DNA from: Roseivirga sp.
GTDB lineage: Bacteria > Bacteroidota > Bacteroidia > Cytophagales > Cyclobacteriaceae
NCBI GenBank assembly: GCA_021404565.1
Contig: JAAWWF010000016.1
Location: 492,998 to 556,997, forward strand
DNA length: 64,000 nt
Direction of reading: 5' to 3'
Part shown: positions 44,669-54,022 of the stretch, one piece after another
Position numbering within the stretch: position 1 is the stretch's first letter
Layout of the letters: the number at the start of each line of letters is the position of its first letter
Notes under the pieces: model-generated
Databases searched by the model: none
The model's input: only the letters and a program-made list of their open reading frames with translations
Told to the model about the DNA's origin: nothing
Position numbers and translations under genes: made by a program

Positions 44669-47478
44669 TTCAACACCTCTTTCAAATACCGGGCGGTGTA
44701 ATTGTCACCAAGCTTGATCATATCTTCAGGAGTACCTGCAAAATTCAGATGACCTCCTTCTTCACCTCCTTCGGGCCCAAGGTCGATCAGCCAGTCGGCA
44801 CACTTAATTACTTCAGTGTTGTGCTCAATAATCAGCACGCTATTACCCTGCTCTATCAAAGCATTAATGGCGCCCATTAGTTTGCTAATATCATGAAAAT
44901 GAAGCCCTGTAGTAGGCTCGTCAAATATGAAAAGAATATGATCACGTGAATTCGATTTGCCCTTACCCAGATAGAACGCCAGCTTCACTCGTTGTGCTTC
45001 TCCTCCACTAAGCGAGTTTGAAGATTGACCCAAACGTATATAACCCAACCCTACTTCCTGTAAAGGCCGGAGCTTATTGTAAACGCTTTTCTCTTTGGCA
45101 AAAAACTCAATGGCATCGTCTACGGTCATCTCCAGCACCTCGGCAATGCTCTTGTCGTTATACTTAATCTCCAGAATCTCGTGCTTAAAGCGGTCTCCAT
45201 TACAGCTCTCACAGGTGAGGTGAATATCAGCCATGAATTGCATCTCAATTTTAACAACCCCTTCACCCTGACAGGTTTCGCAACGTCCTCCGTCTACATT
45301 AAAGGAAAAGAATGCCGGCTTATAGCCTCTCTGTTTTGCCAGGGCTTGGTTAGAAAAAAGCGCACGAATGGCGTCATAGGCCTTTACATAGGTAACGGGA
45401 TTTGATCTTGAAGATTTACCGATTGGATTTTGATCGACAAACTCAATTTGAGTAACCTTTTTAGTAGCTCCTTCCAGCCCGTCAAAGCGCCCGGTTTGAT
45501 CCCCTACGGTTCCAAGCATTTTACCTAGTGAAGGGTAGAGCAGTTTTTTAACCAAAGTCGATTTACCTGAGCCACTGACTCCTGTAATAACAGAGAGTAC
45601 CCCCAGTGGAATTTCCACATCGATATTTTTGAGGTTATTCTCCCTGGCACCTTTGATCAGCAAACTGTCTCTCCATTTCCTGCGATGGGCAGGGATTTCA
45701 AGCCGCTCGGTACCATTAAGGTATTTGGCCGTATAAGTAGAGCCATCTGTCATAAGGGCCTCCAAAGGCCCCTGAAAAACAAGCTCTCCTCCGTGTGATC
45801 CCGCATCGGGGCCGATGTCTATGATCTGATCAGCCGCCTGCATCACCTTCTCCTCGTGCTCCACTACTACTACGGTATTCCCCAGATCTCTAAGTGATTT
45901 GAGTACAGAAATGAGCCTGTCAGTATCTCTCGGATGTAAGCCAATGCTCGGTTCATCAAGGATGTACATAGACCCTACCAGGGCACTCCCCAGCGAAGTT
46001 GCCAGTTTTATACGTTGATACTCTCCACCCGAGAGCGTGCTGGTCAGGCGATTGAGGGTCAGGTACCCCAAGCCTACTCTGTTCAGGTATTCCAGCCTGT
46101 TTTGGATTTCTTTGAGTAATCTTCTCGCAATCTTTGCCTCAGCTTCGGTCATTTCCAGGTTCTCAAAAAACTCTAGAGAACGTTTTACGGGCAGCAGTAC
46201 CAAATCTGTAATGGAGCGTCCGCCAATCTTTACATATGCAGCATCTTTCCGAAGGCGTGTACCCTTGCATTCCGGGCAGTCCGTTCTTCCTCTGTAGCGG
46301 GAGAGCATTACCCGGTATTGAATCTTATGCGTTTTCGATTCCAGAAACTTGAAAAACTGGTTAATCCCCTTGAAATACTTGTTGCCGGTCCAAAGTAATT
46401 CCTGTTCTTCGGGGGTCAATTCGGCAAAAGTACGATGTATGGGAAAGTCGAATTCAATACCATGTTTGAGGAGGGGCTCCAACCATTTCTTCATGGTTTC
46501 GCTTCGCCAGGGAGCTATTGCTCCTTCATATACTGATAAGCTTTTATCCGGGATCACCAGGTCAGGGTCAATGCCTAAAATTCTGCCAAAACCCTCGCAG
46601 CGTTTGCAGGCACCATAGGGGTTGTTAAAAGTAAAGAGGTTTACGCTCGGTTCTTCGAAGAGCATTCCATCGGCCTCAAAACGATCAGAGAAGGCAAAAC
46701 GCCCCTCGCCAGGAATTTCTATAGTGCAATCACCCTCACCCTCAAAAAGTGCCGTTTGAACAGAATCGGCAAAGCGGAACTGCATACTTTCTTCATGCTG
46801 CACCACACCCCGGTCGATCAGAATCTCCAAATCTCCTTTGATCTCATCTTTAGACTGTAGCAGATCTTCTATAAAGAAAGGGCTGCCATTCGACAATACC
46901 CTTGTATAGCCCTTCTGTAGCAAAACATTCAGCTCCTGCTCAAGGGAACGTTCCTCTTTCTGTTGTAGCGGACAAAGAATCATACAGCGTGTACCTTCCT
47001 CTTTGGCCATTAAGAACTCAACAATACTGGTTACTGTATCTCTCTTTACTTCTTCACCGCTAACCGGAGAGTAGGTTTTACCTATTCTGGCAAATAGCAA
47101 TTTGAGGTAGTCATAGATCTCAGTACTGGTACCCACGGTAGACCTTGGGTTTCTTGTACTTACCTTTTGCTCAATGGCAATGGCAGGCGAAACACCCTTT
47201 ATATAGTCTACCTCTGGTTTTTCCATACGGCCGAGAAACTGCCGAGCGTAAGAGCTCAGGCTTTCTACATACATGCGCTGTCCTTCAGCAAAAAGGGTGT
47301 CAAAAGCTAATGATGATTTCCCGGAGCCGGAAAGACCCGTAATCACAACCAGTTTGTACCGGGGGATGGCCACACTGAGGCCTTTGAGGTTATTAACGCG
47401 AGCTCCTTTTATTATGATAAACTCCTTGGGGTCAAGGTTATCAATAGGGGTATTCAGGGCGGGAGTTGTTGAATTCAT
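44665..47478 (-). CDS. uvrA: Excinuclease ABC subunit A
   Basis: Damage-recognition ATPase of nucleotide excision repair, working with UvrB. Two ABC ATPase modules are complete: the first Walker A is [17 protein letters not shown], the second [17 protein letters not shown], with signature motifs LSGGEYQR and LSGGEAQR. Zinc-binding Cys motifs CPECKGTRL and [15 protein letters not shown] are present. 937 residues is normal. A -7 element TATCTTTG (minus, 47486-47493) lies 7 nt before its ATG. Confidence 0.97.
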   Translation of the reverse strand: MNSTTPALNTPIDNLDPKEFIIIKGARVNNLKGLSVAIPRYKLVVITGLSGSGKSSLAFDTLFAEGQRMYVESLSSYARQFLGRMEKPEVDYIKGVSPAIAIEQKVSTRNPRSTVGTSTEIYDYLKLLFARIGKTYSPVSGEEVKRDTVTSIVEFLMAKEEGTRCMILCPLQQKEERSLEQELNVLLQKGYTRVLSNGSPFFIEDLLQSKDEIKGDLEILIDRGVVQHEESMQFRFADSVQTALFEGEGDCTIEIPGEGRFAFSDRFEADGMLFEEPSVNLFTFNNPYGACKRCEGFGRILGIDPDLVIPDKSLSVYEGAIAPWRSETMKKWLEPLLKHGIEFDFPIHRTFAELTPEEQELLWTGNKYFKGINQFFKFLESKTHKIQYRVMLSRYRGRTDCPECKGTRLRKDAAYVKIGGRSITDLVLLPVKRSLEFFENLEMTEAEAKIARRLLKEIQNRLEYLNRVGLGYLTLNRLTSTLSGGEYQRIKLATSLGSALVGSMYILDEPSIGLHPRDTDRLISVLKSLRDLGNTVVVVEHEEKVMQAADQIIDIGPDAGSHGGELVFQGPLEALMTDGSTYTAKYLNGTERLEIPAHRRKWRDSLLIKGARENNLKNIDVEIPLGVLSVITGVSGSGKSTLVKKLLYPSLGKMLGTVGDQTGRFDGLEGATKKVTQIEFVDQNPIGKSSRSNPVTYVKAYDAIRALFSNQALAKQRGYKPAFFSFNVDGGRCETCQGEGVVKIEMQFMADIHLTCESCNGDRFKHEILEIKYNDKSIAEVLEMTVDDAIEFFAKEKSVYNKLRPLQEVGLGYIRLGQSSNSLSGGEAQRVKLAFYLGKGKSNSRDHILFIFDEPTTGLHFHDISKLMGAINALIEQGNSVLIIEHNTEVIKCADWLIDLGPEGGEEGGHLNFAGTPEDMIKLGDNYTARYLKEVLN

Positions 47479-47485
47479 GAGGATG

Positions 47486-47493
47486 CAAAGATA
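47486..47493 (-). promoter_or_regulatory. Probable -7 element (TATCTTTG) of uvrA
   Basis: Exact TAnnTTTG on the minus strand, 7 nt before the ATG. A possible TTTG -33 on the minus strand (forward CAAA at 47519) is slightly too far (25 nt). Confidence 0.45.
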
Positions 47494-47556
47494 ACAGAGC
47501 TAATCGCTAATTCTTAGTCAAAAAAAACTGACTTTTCCGAATTAAATTCTGTTTTC

Positions 47557-47573
47557 TGGCACCATCATTGCTT
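47557..47573 (+). promoter_or_regulatory. Sigma-54 promoter, exact consensus, upstream of the ECF sigma gene
   Basis: TGGCAC-CATCA-TTGC, followed by TT: the GG at 47558-47559 and GC at 47570-47571 have exactly 10 bp between them, as required for RpoN. The orientation is plus and the ECF sigma gene starts 184 bp past the promoter. Confidence 0.7.
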
Positions 47574-47639
47574 TTACTTTCGTGAATCTCGATTGAGCTT
47601 CTGATTTGACATAGCGAAGACAAAAAAATCTTAATAAAA

Positions 47640-47670
47640 TTTGCATTTCACTATTGAATCAATACTTTTG
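47640..47670 (+). promoter_or_regulatory. Vegetative promoter of the ECF sigma gene
   Basis: TTTG (47640-47643), 19-bp spacer, TACTTTTG (47663-47670), matching TTTG-N17-23-TAnnTTTG. The start codon is at 47757, so this transcript has an 80-odd-nt leader. Confidence 0.6.
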
Positions 47671-47756
47671 AGATTACACTTTTCTTAAAACCAGTTCGTA
47701 AACTAAACAGCACAATATAGATATAGACCTCTACGTTAAACCTAACAATAACTAAC

Positions 47757-48356
47757 ATGAGGAAATATGCTGTAAGCGATAGTCAGTTGATATCGCAGTA
47801 CAAAAACGGTAGCGAAGAAGCTTTTGCTGAACTGGTTAATCGTCACAAGAACAAGATTTACACCACTGTTTATTTGATTGTCAAAGATCAATTCTTAGCG
47901 GAAGACTTATTGCAGGAAACGTACGTTAAGGTCGTAAACACGATCAAATCGGGACGTTATAATGAAGAAGGTAAATTTTTGCCTTGGGTCACCAGAATTG
48001 CACATAATTTGGCCATTGATCATTTTAGAAAAGCAAAGAGGTACCCTATGATTGTCATGGAAGATGGCAGTAATATCTTCAATACACTTGAATTTTCAGA
48101 AGACTCTATTGAGTCAAGACAAATACAACAAGATACACACGCACTTTTGCGTGATCTGATCAAGGAATTGCCAGATTCGCAGCGTGAGGTCTTAATGATG
48201 AGGCATTATATGCAAATGAGCTTTCAGGAAATAGCTGAAGCTACTGATGTAAGTATCAACACAGCGCTTGGAAGAATGCGATATGCCCTCATCAACTTAA
48301 GAAAGAAGATGAACAAATTGAATATCGCGTATGATCAAAACCTTTACCCAAGATGA
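47757..48356 (+). CDS. ECF-type RNA polymerase sigma factor
   Basis: A 199-residue group IV sigma factor. Region 2: RHKNKIYTTVYLIVKDQFLAE and DLLQETYVKV; region 4: LPDSQREVLMMRHYMQMSFQ followed by EIAEATDVSINTALGRMRYA as the DNA-binding helices. Two promoters stand upstream: an exact sigma-54 site and a vegetative one. A 78-aa gene overlaps its end by 26 bp and may be its partner or anti-sigma factor. The target genes are not identifiable here. Confidence 0.95.
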   Translation: MRKYAVSDSQLISQYKNGSEEAFAELVNRHKNKIYTTVYLIVKDQFLAEDLLQETYVKVVNTIKSGRYNEEGKFLPWVTRIAHNLAIDHFRKAKRYPMIVMEDGSNIFNTLEFSEDSIESRQIQQDTHALLRDLIKELPDSQREVLMMRHYMQMSFQEIAEATDVSINTALGRMRYALINLRKKMNKLNIAYDQNLYPR

Positions 48357-48567
48357 TTTAGTCCGGTACATTTACCAGGAAACGACTCCTGAGGAGTCAA
48401 TCGAAATTGAAACAGCGCTCATTTTTGACGAGCAGCTTTCAGAAACTTACAACAAGCTTAGCGCAACGGTTGAGTCACTCAAAGCAGTGAATCTTAGGCC
48501 GTCAGATACTACTGTTGATAAGATTCTCAGTTATTCCAGGTCTTACGATCTACATGCACTGAGATAG
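48331..48567 (+). CDS. Small protein coupled to the ECF sigma factor
   Basis: A 78-residue acidic protein, begun inside the sigma gene (26-bp overlap). It resembles the N-terminal, sigma-binding stretch of anti-sigma factors: DDLVRYIYQETTPEESIEIETAL, then LSETYNKLSATVESLKAV. There is no membrane helix and no zinc motif, so it may be a soluble mini anti-sigma factor. Inference from context only. Confidence 0.75.
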   Translation: MIKTFTQDDLVRYIYQETTPEESIEIETALIFDEQLSETYNKLSATVESLKAVNLRPSDTTVDKILSYSRSYDLHALR

Positions 48568-48637
48568 CCTAAGGTTTAACTTATTGTTTCTCTTTTGAGA
48601 TCATTAAATTTTAAACCGGCCGGCTTAACTTAGCCGT

Positions 48638-49291
48638 ATGACCAGAAAAGATCGTTACAAGGAGTTTATAGCGTATTTCCAGGAAAATCAGCCACAAGCA
48701 GAAACGGAGCTTCATTATGACGATCCGTTCCAACTGCTCGTGGCTGTTGTTTTAAGTGCACAATGCACCGATAAACGCATAAACATCATCACTCCAAAGC
48801 TTTTCGCTGATTTCCCCACACCTGAGCATTTAGCAGCGACTCATTTTGATGAGTTGTTTCCCTATATCAAAACGGTTTCTTATCCTAACAATAAGACAAG
48901 GCACCTGATGGGCCTTGGGAAAATGCTGGTCGAAGACTTCAACTCTGAAATTCCTCAAACCATAGAGGAACTACAGAAACTACCCGGTGTAGGTCGCAAA
49001 ACAGCCAATGTCATCACCTCGGTAATCTGGAACCAGCCCAGCATGGCAGTAGATACCCATGTGTTCAGAGCATCTAAACGGATCGGGCTGGTTAATCAAA
49101 ATGCTTCTACTCCGCTGTCAGTAGAAAAACAACTTGTAAGCCACCTCCCAAAAGACATTATCTCCCTGGCTCACCATTGGCTTATTCTTCATGGCAGATA
49201 TACCTGCCTTGCCAGAAAACCTAAATGTGAAACATGCAAACTCACCCACTTCTGTCGTTATTGGGAGAAAAAAGAGGGCATCATCCGATAG
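48638..49291 (+). CDS. nth: Endonuclease III (DNA glycosylase/AP lyase)
   Basis: Base-excision repair enzyme removing oxidised pyrimidines. It has the HhH motif ELQKLPGVGRKTANVI with the catalytic Lys, the catalytic Asp in VDTHVFRASKRIG, and a C-terminal 4Fe-4S motif CLARKPKCETCKLTHFC (C-x6-C-x2-C-x5-C). 217 residues is normal. Own unit; the GT gene follows 47 bp downstream. Confidence 0.96.
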   Translation: MTRKDRYKEFIAYFQENQPQAETELHYDDPFQLLVAVVLSAQCTDKRINIITPKLFADFPTPEHLAATHFDELFPYIKTVSYPNNKTRHLMGLGKMLVEDFNSEIPQTIEELQKLPGVGRKTANVITSVIWNQPSMAVDTHVFRASKRIGLVNQNASTPLSVEKQLVSHLPKDIISLAHHWLILHGRYTCLARKPKCETCKLTHFCRYWEKKEGIIR

Positions 49292-49338
49292 CAAAAAGAT
49301 TGTATCTTTGAATAGAGGACCCTTTCGTCAGCTTCTTT

Positions 49339-50562
49339 ATGAAAATCCTATACATCCATCAGTACTTTAAAACACCCCAGGAAGGTGGCGCCATACGCTC
49401 ATACTACCTGGGTAAGGGCTTGGTGGAAAATGGTTTTGAGGTAGAAATGGTAACCACTCATAATGAAAAAGACTACCGCAAAGTCAGGATAGACGGTATC
49501 ACAGTTCATTACCTTCCCATTCCATATAGTAACGGAATGGGTTCAATCAGGCGGCTGGGCTCTTTCATAAGCTTTGTCAGGGCTTCTAAAAAGGTTATCA
49601 GATCTATTGAAGGTGTAGATCTGGCCTATGTCACTTCTACACCCCTTACTGTGGGGTTAATCGGTCTTTGGATGAAGAAGAAACTGGGGCTGCCATATAT
49701 TTTTGAAGTACGAGACCTCTGGCCCACCGCTCCTATTGAAATTGGCGTGATCAAAGGTGCTCTGATTAAAAAATGGCTCTTCAGGTTAGAGGCCAGAATT
49801 TACCGGGGCGCTGAAAAAATCGTTTCGCTCTCACCCGGCATGAGGGATTGGATCAAGCAGGTGGTACCTGAAAAAGATGTTTACATGATCCCGAATATGG
49901 CAGACTGCCAGTTCTTCACAAAAGAGATTAAAGATCCGAAACTGGTGGAGTTTTACCATGTAAGTCAACCATTTGTAATTACCTATTTTGGTAGCATTGG
50001 CACTGCCAATCATCTGGAATACTTTCTTGATTTGGCTGAGCAAAGCCTCCAAAACCAGCTGAACATTAACTTTAAGATCGTTGGTGATGGTGGAAAACTG
50101 AGCAGTATTAAGCTGTCAGCTTATCTGAAAAAACTATCGAACGTGGAGTTCATCGGACATCAGAATAAAGGAGGTGTGAAAGACATCCTCAACATTTCTG
50201 ATGCCACTTATGTATGTTTTGCAGATTTACCCGTACTGGCAACCAATAGTCCTAATAAGCTATTTGATAGCCTTGCAGCTGGAAAAATGACCATTGTCAA
50301 CACTCCCGGCTGGACCAAAGACCTGGTCGAAAAGTACAACTGCGGCTTCTATGCCAACCCGAATGATCCCGAAGAATTTCTGAAGCATATAAAACCATTT
50401 TTAGAAAACAGGAGTCTGCTCGATACCTATAAAAATAACGCGCGTCACATTGCAGAGCAGCATTACTCTAAAAAACTGCAGATTCAAAAGCTGGTGAGTG
50501 TAATTAACAACGAAAAGCAAATCAGAGTCAGCGACTCCGAGGTCTATATTTTGACTGCATAA
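49339..50562 (+). CDS. GT4-family glycosyltransferase
   Basis: A 407-residue GT-B glycosyltransferase of the GT4 group, close in style to WbuB-like polysaccharide enzymes: ILYIHQYFKTPQEGGAIRSYY at the N-terminus, YIFEVRDLWPTAPIEIG, and the donor-binding region SPNKLFDSLAAGKMTIV. It is alone, not inside a polysaccharide cluster. Its last 35 bp overlap the end of gldB on the opposite strand. Confidence 0.87.
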   Translation: MKILYIHQYFKTPQEGGAIRSYYLGKGLVENGFEVEMVTTHNEKDYRKVRIDGITVHYLPIPYSNGMGSIRRLGSFISFVRASKKVIRSIEGVDLAYVTSTPLTVGLIGLWMKKKLGLPYIFEVRDLWPTAPIEIGVIKGALIKKWLFRLEARIYRGAEKIVSLSPGMRDWIKQVVPEKDVYMIPNMADCQFFTKEIKDPKLVEFYHVSQPFVITYFGSIGTANHLEYFLDLAEQSLQNQLNINFKIVGDGGKLSSIKLSAYLKKLSNVEFIGHQNKGGVKDILNISDATYVCFADLPVLATNSPNKLFDSLAAGKMTIVNTPGWTKDLVEKYNCGFYANPNDPEEFLKHIKPFLENRSLLDTYKNNARHIAEQHYSKKLQIQKLVSVINNEKQIRVSDSEVYILTA

Positions 50563-51514
50563 GCACTTCCCGTGAATCTTTCCTGGTCATTACATCCGTA
50601 AAATCACTGCCGGTTTCAGCCTCATATTGAGCTACAATCCGCCAACCCAACCACTGTCCTATCCTTCCCGGACAAGCCCTGTCGATCTCGGGCACACCCG
50701 GCCGCTCTTCGATAAATTTAGCAATGTTCAGAGGCTTCTTATCGTAGAGCAAAGCGTTATCTACAAAATAGGCCCATAGATATTGTTCGCTTACCTGTGA
50801 ATTGAGCATTTGACTGGCATTGTAACCTATCACCAGACTGTCGGGTGTGCAAGGCAGTATTTTCTTTACAAAATGGAGGGCTTTGCCATAAAAAACCATC
50901 TCATCAAGAATGGTACGATCATCAATATTAGTATCGTTAAAACGATTGGAGGTAAACTGAACCAGATGGGGTATCAGGTGATCTGGTGTAAGGCGCACTT
51001 TAACGTATTCATGCTCATCTGGCCTGAAGGATGCCTCTTCTCCTAAATAGTAATCCAGCCCTATGACTAATAATGAATCAGTGTAGTTGATATCATTGCC
51101 GAAGCCGGAATAGACAGTACGAACTTTGGGTGACTCAAATTCGGGGTAGAAATATTTAATGCGACTAAAGGCATCCTCGAGCTCGTTCCTGAGTTTTTCA
51201 GTATCAAAAATCCTTCTTACCTCCTGGTAGAGCGTATCCACATATGGATTTTTGAGAATCTCCAACGTCTTTTGAAGCATTTCGGCTTCAGATTTGTAGC
51301 TAGCCGCCTGAAAGAAGTCGTCACGAACCACCGGATTCTGTGCCAAAAAAGAGGCCAGTGCTTCCTCAGTATCAATCGCATGAATATCTCCGGTCAGGTC
51401 CTGGAAGTCGAGTTCAAGGTTTATCTTGCTGATATCAGGAAAACTATCACATCTATCCTCCTTGCAGGAAAATAAAACAAGGCTAATGCCGAAAAATATC
51501 AGGACTTTGCGCAT
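50528..51514 (-). CDS. gldB: Gliding motility lipoprotein GldB
   Basis: A 328-residue lipoprotein (IFFGISLVLFSC) of the GldB family, essential for gliding in flavobacteria by genetic work on that family. The segments GFGNDINYTDSLLVIGLDYYLG and IPHLVQFTSNRFND fit the family. I chose ATG 51514; a GTG at 51520 two codons earlier is possible. CAAATCTA at 51532-51539 (TAGATTTG on minus) is a likely -7 element. GldB suggests gliding or type IX secretion in this organism. Confidence 0.88.
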   Translation of the reverse strand: MRKVLIFFGISLVLFSCKEDRCDSFPDISKINLELDFQDLTGDIHAIDTEEALASFLAQNPVVRDDFFQAASYKSEAEMLQKTLEILKNPYVDTLYQEVRRIFDTEKLRNELEDAFSRIKYFYPEFESPKVRTVYSGFGNDINYTDSLLVIGLDYYLGEEASFRPDEHEYVKVRLTPDHLIPHLVQFTSNRFNDTNIDDRTILDEMVFYGKALHFVKKILPCTPDSLVIGYNASQMLNSQVSEQYLWAYFVDNALLYDKKPLNIAKFIEERPGVPEIDRACPGRIGQWLGWRIVAQYEAETGSDFTDVMTRKDSREVLMQSKYRPRSR

Positions 51515-51531
51515 ACTCACATTTTAAATGA

Positions 51532-51539
51532 CAAATCTA
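51532..51539 (-). promoter_or_regulatory. Probable -7 element (TAGATTTG) of gldB
   Basis: Exact TAnnTTTG on the minus strand, 17 nt before the ATG at 51514, in the short divergent gap with the barrel gene. Confidence 0.4.
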
Positions 51540-51558
51540 TTTATTTATTTTATCCAAC

Positions 51559-52197
51559 ATGAGGAAATACATCATCTCTGCGCTTTTCGCGCTCTCTTTT
51601 TCCAGTCTTCTTTTTAGTCAGGATTATCGGATAGGTATCAAATTGGCACCCACGCTTTCTAATGTAAGAACATCGGTTGCCGATGGGGGCACAGGCCTGG
51701 AGAGAGATGGCAGTGCCGTGAAGTTCCTGCTGGGAGCTTTTGTTGACATGCCTTTCAAAGAGAACTACTACTTTCATGCCGGAGTAAATTTTGCGTCAAA
51801 AGCTACCAAGATTTCTGCCCAGAACGGGATTTCTTCACTAAGAGTAGAAGAGTATGACCACGAGTACCTCCAGGTCCCTCTCTTGCTCAAACTTTACACA
51901 AATGAATTGATGTTGGACACACGGGTTTATTTCAATTTTGGTATTATTCCAGAAGTCAGGCTTAACTCGGCAAATGAAGAACCCGGGAACCTGCTGATTA
52001 CTGAGTTCTCGGACTTTGATCTGGCAGGCAATTTTGGTGGGGGCGTAGAGCGAAGCATTGGCGTAAACACGCGGATTTTTGCAGGCCTCAATTATAACAT
52101 TGGCTTCCTTAATACGGTAAAAACCCAGAGCACGGCCTACAACGATTTCACGATCAAAAGCAACCTGTTTAGCCTTGAAATTGGAATTAAGTTCTGA
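51559..52197 (+). CDS. Outer-membrane beta-barrel protein (PorT-like)
   Basis: A 212-residue exported barrel with a signal peptide (LFALSFSSLLFSQ) and eight or so amphipathic strands, starting YRIGIKLAPTLSNVR and ending SLEIGIKF with the aromatic C-terminus typical of barrels. It resembles the PorT/OMP_b-brl group. It is divergent from gldB with a 44-bp gap, so co-control is plausible. Function unproven. Confidence 0.82.
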   Translation: MRKYIISALFALSFSSLLFSQDYRIGIKLAPTLSNVRTSVADGGTGLERDGSAVKFLLGAFVDMPFKENYYFHAGVNFASKATKISAQNGISSLRVEEYDHEYLQVPLLLKLYTNELMLDTRVYFNFGIIPEVRLNSANEEPGNLLITEFSDFDLAGNFGGGVERSIGVNTRIFAGLNYNIGFLNTVKTQSTAYNDFTIKSNLFSLEIGIKF

Positions 52198-52224
52198 GTC
52201 AAACCACCTTAAAGCCGGTTGAAA

Positions 52225-53307
52225 TCACTTTGACTGCTCCTTCAAATATTCTGATGGAGTAACCCCTTCCAGCCTTTTAAATATTTTATTAAAAGCAGAT
52301 TTTGAGTTGAAACCCGCATCAAAAGCCAGCCCGAGTATTTTATGTTTTCTCAGGGCTTCGGGAGTGGCAATTCTCTTAAACTCCAGAATTCGGTAACTAT
52401 TGACAAAATCAAAGAAGTTGAAACCGAACTCCTGATTTATTACCCGTGAAAGATCTTTCTTCTTTATTGAAAGCTCAGTTGCTACCTGATCGAGACTGAC
52501 CCGGGGGTCAAGGTAAGGTTTGCCCATCGTCATATAAGCCTCCAACCTTACCCTGATCGCCTCAATGTCTGCTGTTGAAAGAGAAGAACCCGAATAAGGT
52601 TTAGGCTTAAACTTATTGTCAAACAAGGAAGTTTTCTGGATAGCAAAGAAGCCCAGCAAAATGGTAATCAAAGGAAAAAGAGTCCAGGGGTTAGTATACC
52701 TGCTAACCCTAGCTCCCAAATCAAAACGGAACACGTTTACGGCAAACTGATTAACCCATAGGATAAGACCTATCGCCAGTACCCAAAAGATTATCCTGAG
52801 AAAAGTATACTGACCCTTTTGGTCACTCATCAAATACACCCTCCATGAGAGCGTCACATAAAGTCCAATGGATAAAATGGCCAATGCCTGATCGTAGGGG
52901 TATTGCCATACCCCTGCTCCCATTGCCAGATAAAACTCGCCCGGACTCATCAGCACATACTCCATCATAGTTGTGATATGTACTGCCGGGAGTACAAAGT
53001 GAAGCCATATTCGCTTTTGAAATAGCACCTCAAAACCGAGTAAGGCTCCCACATAGAGATACAATAGGGGTCCATAAAGGAAATACATATCGTCCATAAG
53101 CAAACCCATATGCGGATAATCTGCCAGGGTTTGCCGAACGAAAAAAGAATTCCCAAAGAGGGTGGTAAGGATTAGAATAAGAAAAAAGGTGAATATCCGA
53201 TTGGAGCGGCTTTTAGATGAGCGCGGCCTATTAATGGCAAGTATCAGGATAAGCCCTTGCATCATCCCCAAAAGGATGATAATGAATTCAATCTGTGAAT
53301 AGGTCAA
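52225..53307 (-). CDS. 7TM-linked AraC-family regulator
   Basis: A 360-residue membrane regulator: seven hydrophobic helices at the N-terminus (about residues 5-230), then a C-terminal AraC-type DNA-binding domain with LDQVATELSIKKKDLSRVINQE and a second helix-turn-helix near RKHKILGLAFDAGFNSKSAFNKIF. The membrane part probably senses a lipid or small molecule. Convergent with the barrel gene, divergent from the DUF1579 gene; the 146-bp gap to the latter has an 8-bp inverted repeat (53361-53368 and 53402-53409). Confidence 0.9.
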   Translation of the reverse strand: MTYSQIEFIIILLGMMQGLILILAINRPRSSKSRSNRIFTFFLILILTTLFGNSFFVRQTLADYPHMGLLMDDMYFLYGPLLYLYVGALLGFEVLFQKRIWLHFVLPAVHITTMMEYVLMSPGEFYLAMGAGVWQYPYDQALAILSIGLYVTLSWRVYLMSDQKGQYTFLRIIFWVLAIGLILWVNQFAVNVFRFDLGARVSRYTNPWTLFPLITILLGFFAIQKTSLFDNKFKPKPYSGSSLSTADIEAIRVRLEAYMTMGKPYLDPRVSLDQVATELSIKKKDLSRVINQEFGFNFFDFVNSYRILEFKRIATPEALRKHKILGLAFDAGFNSKSAFNKIFKRLEGVTPSEYLKEQSK

Positions 53308-53453
53308 ATCAAACTGTTAATAGACAATGTTACTCAACTCCATCTCCCCTTGCAATCGAAGAAGTCCAAAAGAGCCTCAATCAGGTCTACCTTCTTGAAA
53401 GTGGACTTCAATCCGCCATCTACCGCACTTATTAGGGGCATAAAGCAAAAGAT

Positions 53454-54017
53454 ATGAAATCAGGAAAACTCAAAACCACAATCATCTTATCAGTACTACT
53501 TACGATAACGATGACTCAGGCAAGCCTTGCCCAAGAGACATTTAGCAAGTATGCCCACCCTGAAATGAAGAAAATGGAATTCATGATTGGGAAATGGCAA
53601 TTCAATGCAAAATTCAAAAGACAGGACGGTTCATTTGGTAAAATCACGAGTAGGTCGATTGTAAACACCACATTAGGTGGTAGAGCCATTGCTGATCATT
53701 ATTGCAATGTCTTGTCAAATGGAGAAATAGACAATGTGGGTGTAACAATTCGCTCATATAACCCCCGCCTGCAAAAATGGCTAATGGTCTTTTATGATCT
53801 TGACCTGGGCTCCAGAACAGAGTTTACCGGGGAATTCAAAGATGGAGAATTTCATTTTGAGGGCACGGGACTCCACAACGGCATTGCGCTACTCGAAAAA
53901 GTCACTTTCTACAACATAGAAAAAGACGGCTACTCCTGGAAAATGGACAGGTCTTACGACAACGGAAAAACCTGGATCAAAGATTTTTTCTCTTATGAGG
54001 CTGTCCGGTTGAAATAG
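53454..54017 (+). CDS. DUF1579 exported protein
   Basis: A 187-residue exported protein with a signal peptide (ILSVLLTITMTQASLAQ) and a lipocalin-like DUF1579 body: MEFMIGKWQFNAKFK, TTLGGRAIADHY and WKMDRSYDNGKTWI. Function unknown. Its position opposite the 7TM AraC gene makes it a candidate target of that regulator. Confidence 0.8.
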   Translation: MKSGKLKTTIILSVLLTITMTQASLAQETFSKYAHPEMKKMEFMIGKWQFNAKFKRQDGSFGKITSRSIVNTTLGGRAIADHYCNVLSNGEIDNVGVTIRSYNPRLQKWLMVFYDLDLGSRTEFTGEFKDGEFHFEGTGLHNGIALLEKVTFYNIEKDGYSWKMDRSYDNGKTWIKDFFSYEAVRLK

Positions 54018-54022
54018 GCGAT

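Noticed and set aside
48605..48635. CCGGCCGG-containing palindrome before nth as a terminator
   Set aside because: Stem is short and no T tract follows; not supported as a terminator.
53361..53409. Inverted repeat GAAGTCCA...TGGACTTC upstream of the DUF1579 gene
   Set aside because: Eight bp with a 33-bp spacer is near chance level for this length of gap, so no operator is called.
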